Assembly: GCF_000004075.3 (NCBI RefSeq)
Contig: NC_026656.2
Coordinates: 17,804,607 to 17,868,606, forward strand
Length of the DNA: 64,000 nucleotides
Direction: 5' to 3'
DNA from: Cucumis sativus
Taxonomy: Eukaryota > Streptophyta > Magnoliopsida > Cucurbitales > Cucurbitaceae
The notes below the pieces were generated by a model that worked only from the letters and a program-made list of their open reading frames with translations, had not been told where the DNA came from and did not search any database. How positions within the stretch are numbered: position 1 is the stretch's first letter; every line of letters begins with the position of its first letter. Made by a program: the position numbers and the translations under genes. Positions 63,079 to 64,000 of the stretch are shown here, piece by piece.

Positions 63079-64000
63079 TTCCCACTGTTCTTCAAAATAT
63101 TCCCAAATAATTCAAAATCTATTTTTGGATAAATTGGGAAGCAAAAAGGAGGAATTTTCTTGGAGACCCTTGATCATGCTGTTCTTCTCTGTCCGTGTAA
63201 ATATTACTATATCTGTTACCATTTGCACCCAAGTCATTTTTGCCTAAGTAGTCAAAATATTGAAAATAAATTCCTCGATTCTTGTTGGAACATTTATTCT
63301 CAACTCATTTGGTACTTTCCTTTTTCTTTTTAATAATTAGTTTTGGTATTTATTCTCATTTCTTTTCTGGCGTCAGAATCTGACAATGATGCAAAATTCC
63401 ATTTCTAGATTTGTGTGAATTATTGGGGGATTGGATTTGTCAGTGTGTTCGTAGGGTTGGGGCAAGTAGGATCCGATGAGCCTTGTGAAAAAAGGAATTT
63501 AATTTGGTAATGTTGGACCCAACCATTTAGAAGCCAACACAAAATGATTTCTTTTGTTTGATGATCTCAATTCCCAGTGTGCAATTATCAATTTAATTGA
63601 GATATATGAAGTATTGCTCGTCTCTTTAAGTTTCCTTTCCATGATTCAAATGCAATATTGTATGATGGCTAAGGGATAGAGTTCAAGCTCAAATTAAAAA
63701 AAAAAAAAAAAAAACGAAAGAGATGGTGGGGTCATGAGTTCTATTCATGCAATGATTTTGACATGAACATTGTTCGTATTTCCTTTCCTTATCTCTAAGA
63801 TCTTTTACAGATTCTTGTGGGGCAAAAGGAAAGATATCCAAATGATGGAGTTAACCAAATTCCATTTTTATGTTTTCTGAACATTATGGACTTTCTTGTA
63901 CTGAGTATGCTATTGATGGCCTTCAAAGATGATTAGAAAAAGGAAATATAAAATAGGAAAAGCTTCTTGCAGGCACACCGCTGAAAATATATTAAAATAA
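63079..64000. other. 3' flank, no gene seen
   Basis: Probable 3' UTR of the preceding gene to about 63280 (aataaa at about 63265-63270), then AT-rich DNA with a 20-base A run at about 63695-63714. Nothing else recognised before the window ends. Confidence 0.6.

Overview
The window reads as nuclear DNA of a flowering plant, most likely a eudicot. The genes are intron-rich with GT-AG borders, the intergenic DNA is long and AT-rich, and the proteins belong to plant families (GRF, KIN-7, group S-type bZIP, PUB, PSK). A dispersed repeat with tat-cag-tgatagac motifs at about 24.6 kb is the style common in cucurbit genomes, so a cucurbit is my best guess, but this is not proven. No virus, bacterial operon or intact transposon was seen.

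Layout, left to right: a plastid-type DUF3054 membrane protein (137-2059, minus); a large GRF transcription factor with an evident miR396 site (4527-7597, minus); a gene-poor stretch of about 15 kb; a possible small minus-strand transcript with a telo-box/TATA promoter (about 22.8-23.5 kb), abutted by a 1 kb minisatellite that seems to have grown out of that promoter; a 17-exon KIN-7N type kinesin (25404-30159, minus); about 6 kb with no gene; a one-exon bZIP (36154-36615, minus); a 12-exon CW7-like gene (39990-46260, minus); a tRNA-Asp gene and a damaged second copy (46.5-46.7 kb); a phytosulfokine-like precursor (49099-49450, plus); V-ATPase subunit G (53401-53996, minus); a PUB30/31-type U-box ARM protein (57034-58401, minus); and a small unknown plant protein (62629-63078, plus).

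The genes are individually transcribed and do not form a pathway. Several bear on growth: GRF/miR396 (organ size), KIN-7N (mitosis/cytokinesis), PSK (growth peptide). The order kinesin - bZIP - CW7 matches what I recall of Arabidopsis At1g59540 - At1g59530 - At1g59520, which supports all three identifications.

The most interesting items are the PSK-like precursor, whose pentapeptide position reads YVYTC instead of YIYTQ; the promoter-derived minisatellite carrying many TGGGCY motifs next to a telo-box promoter; a GC-AG intron in the kinesin; and a 25-G run in the loop of a perfect 21-bp inverted repeat. Exon borders were worked out by hand from splice signals, reading frame and remembered homologues, so borders may be off where noted.
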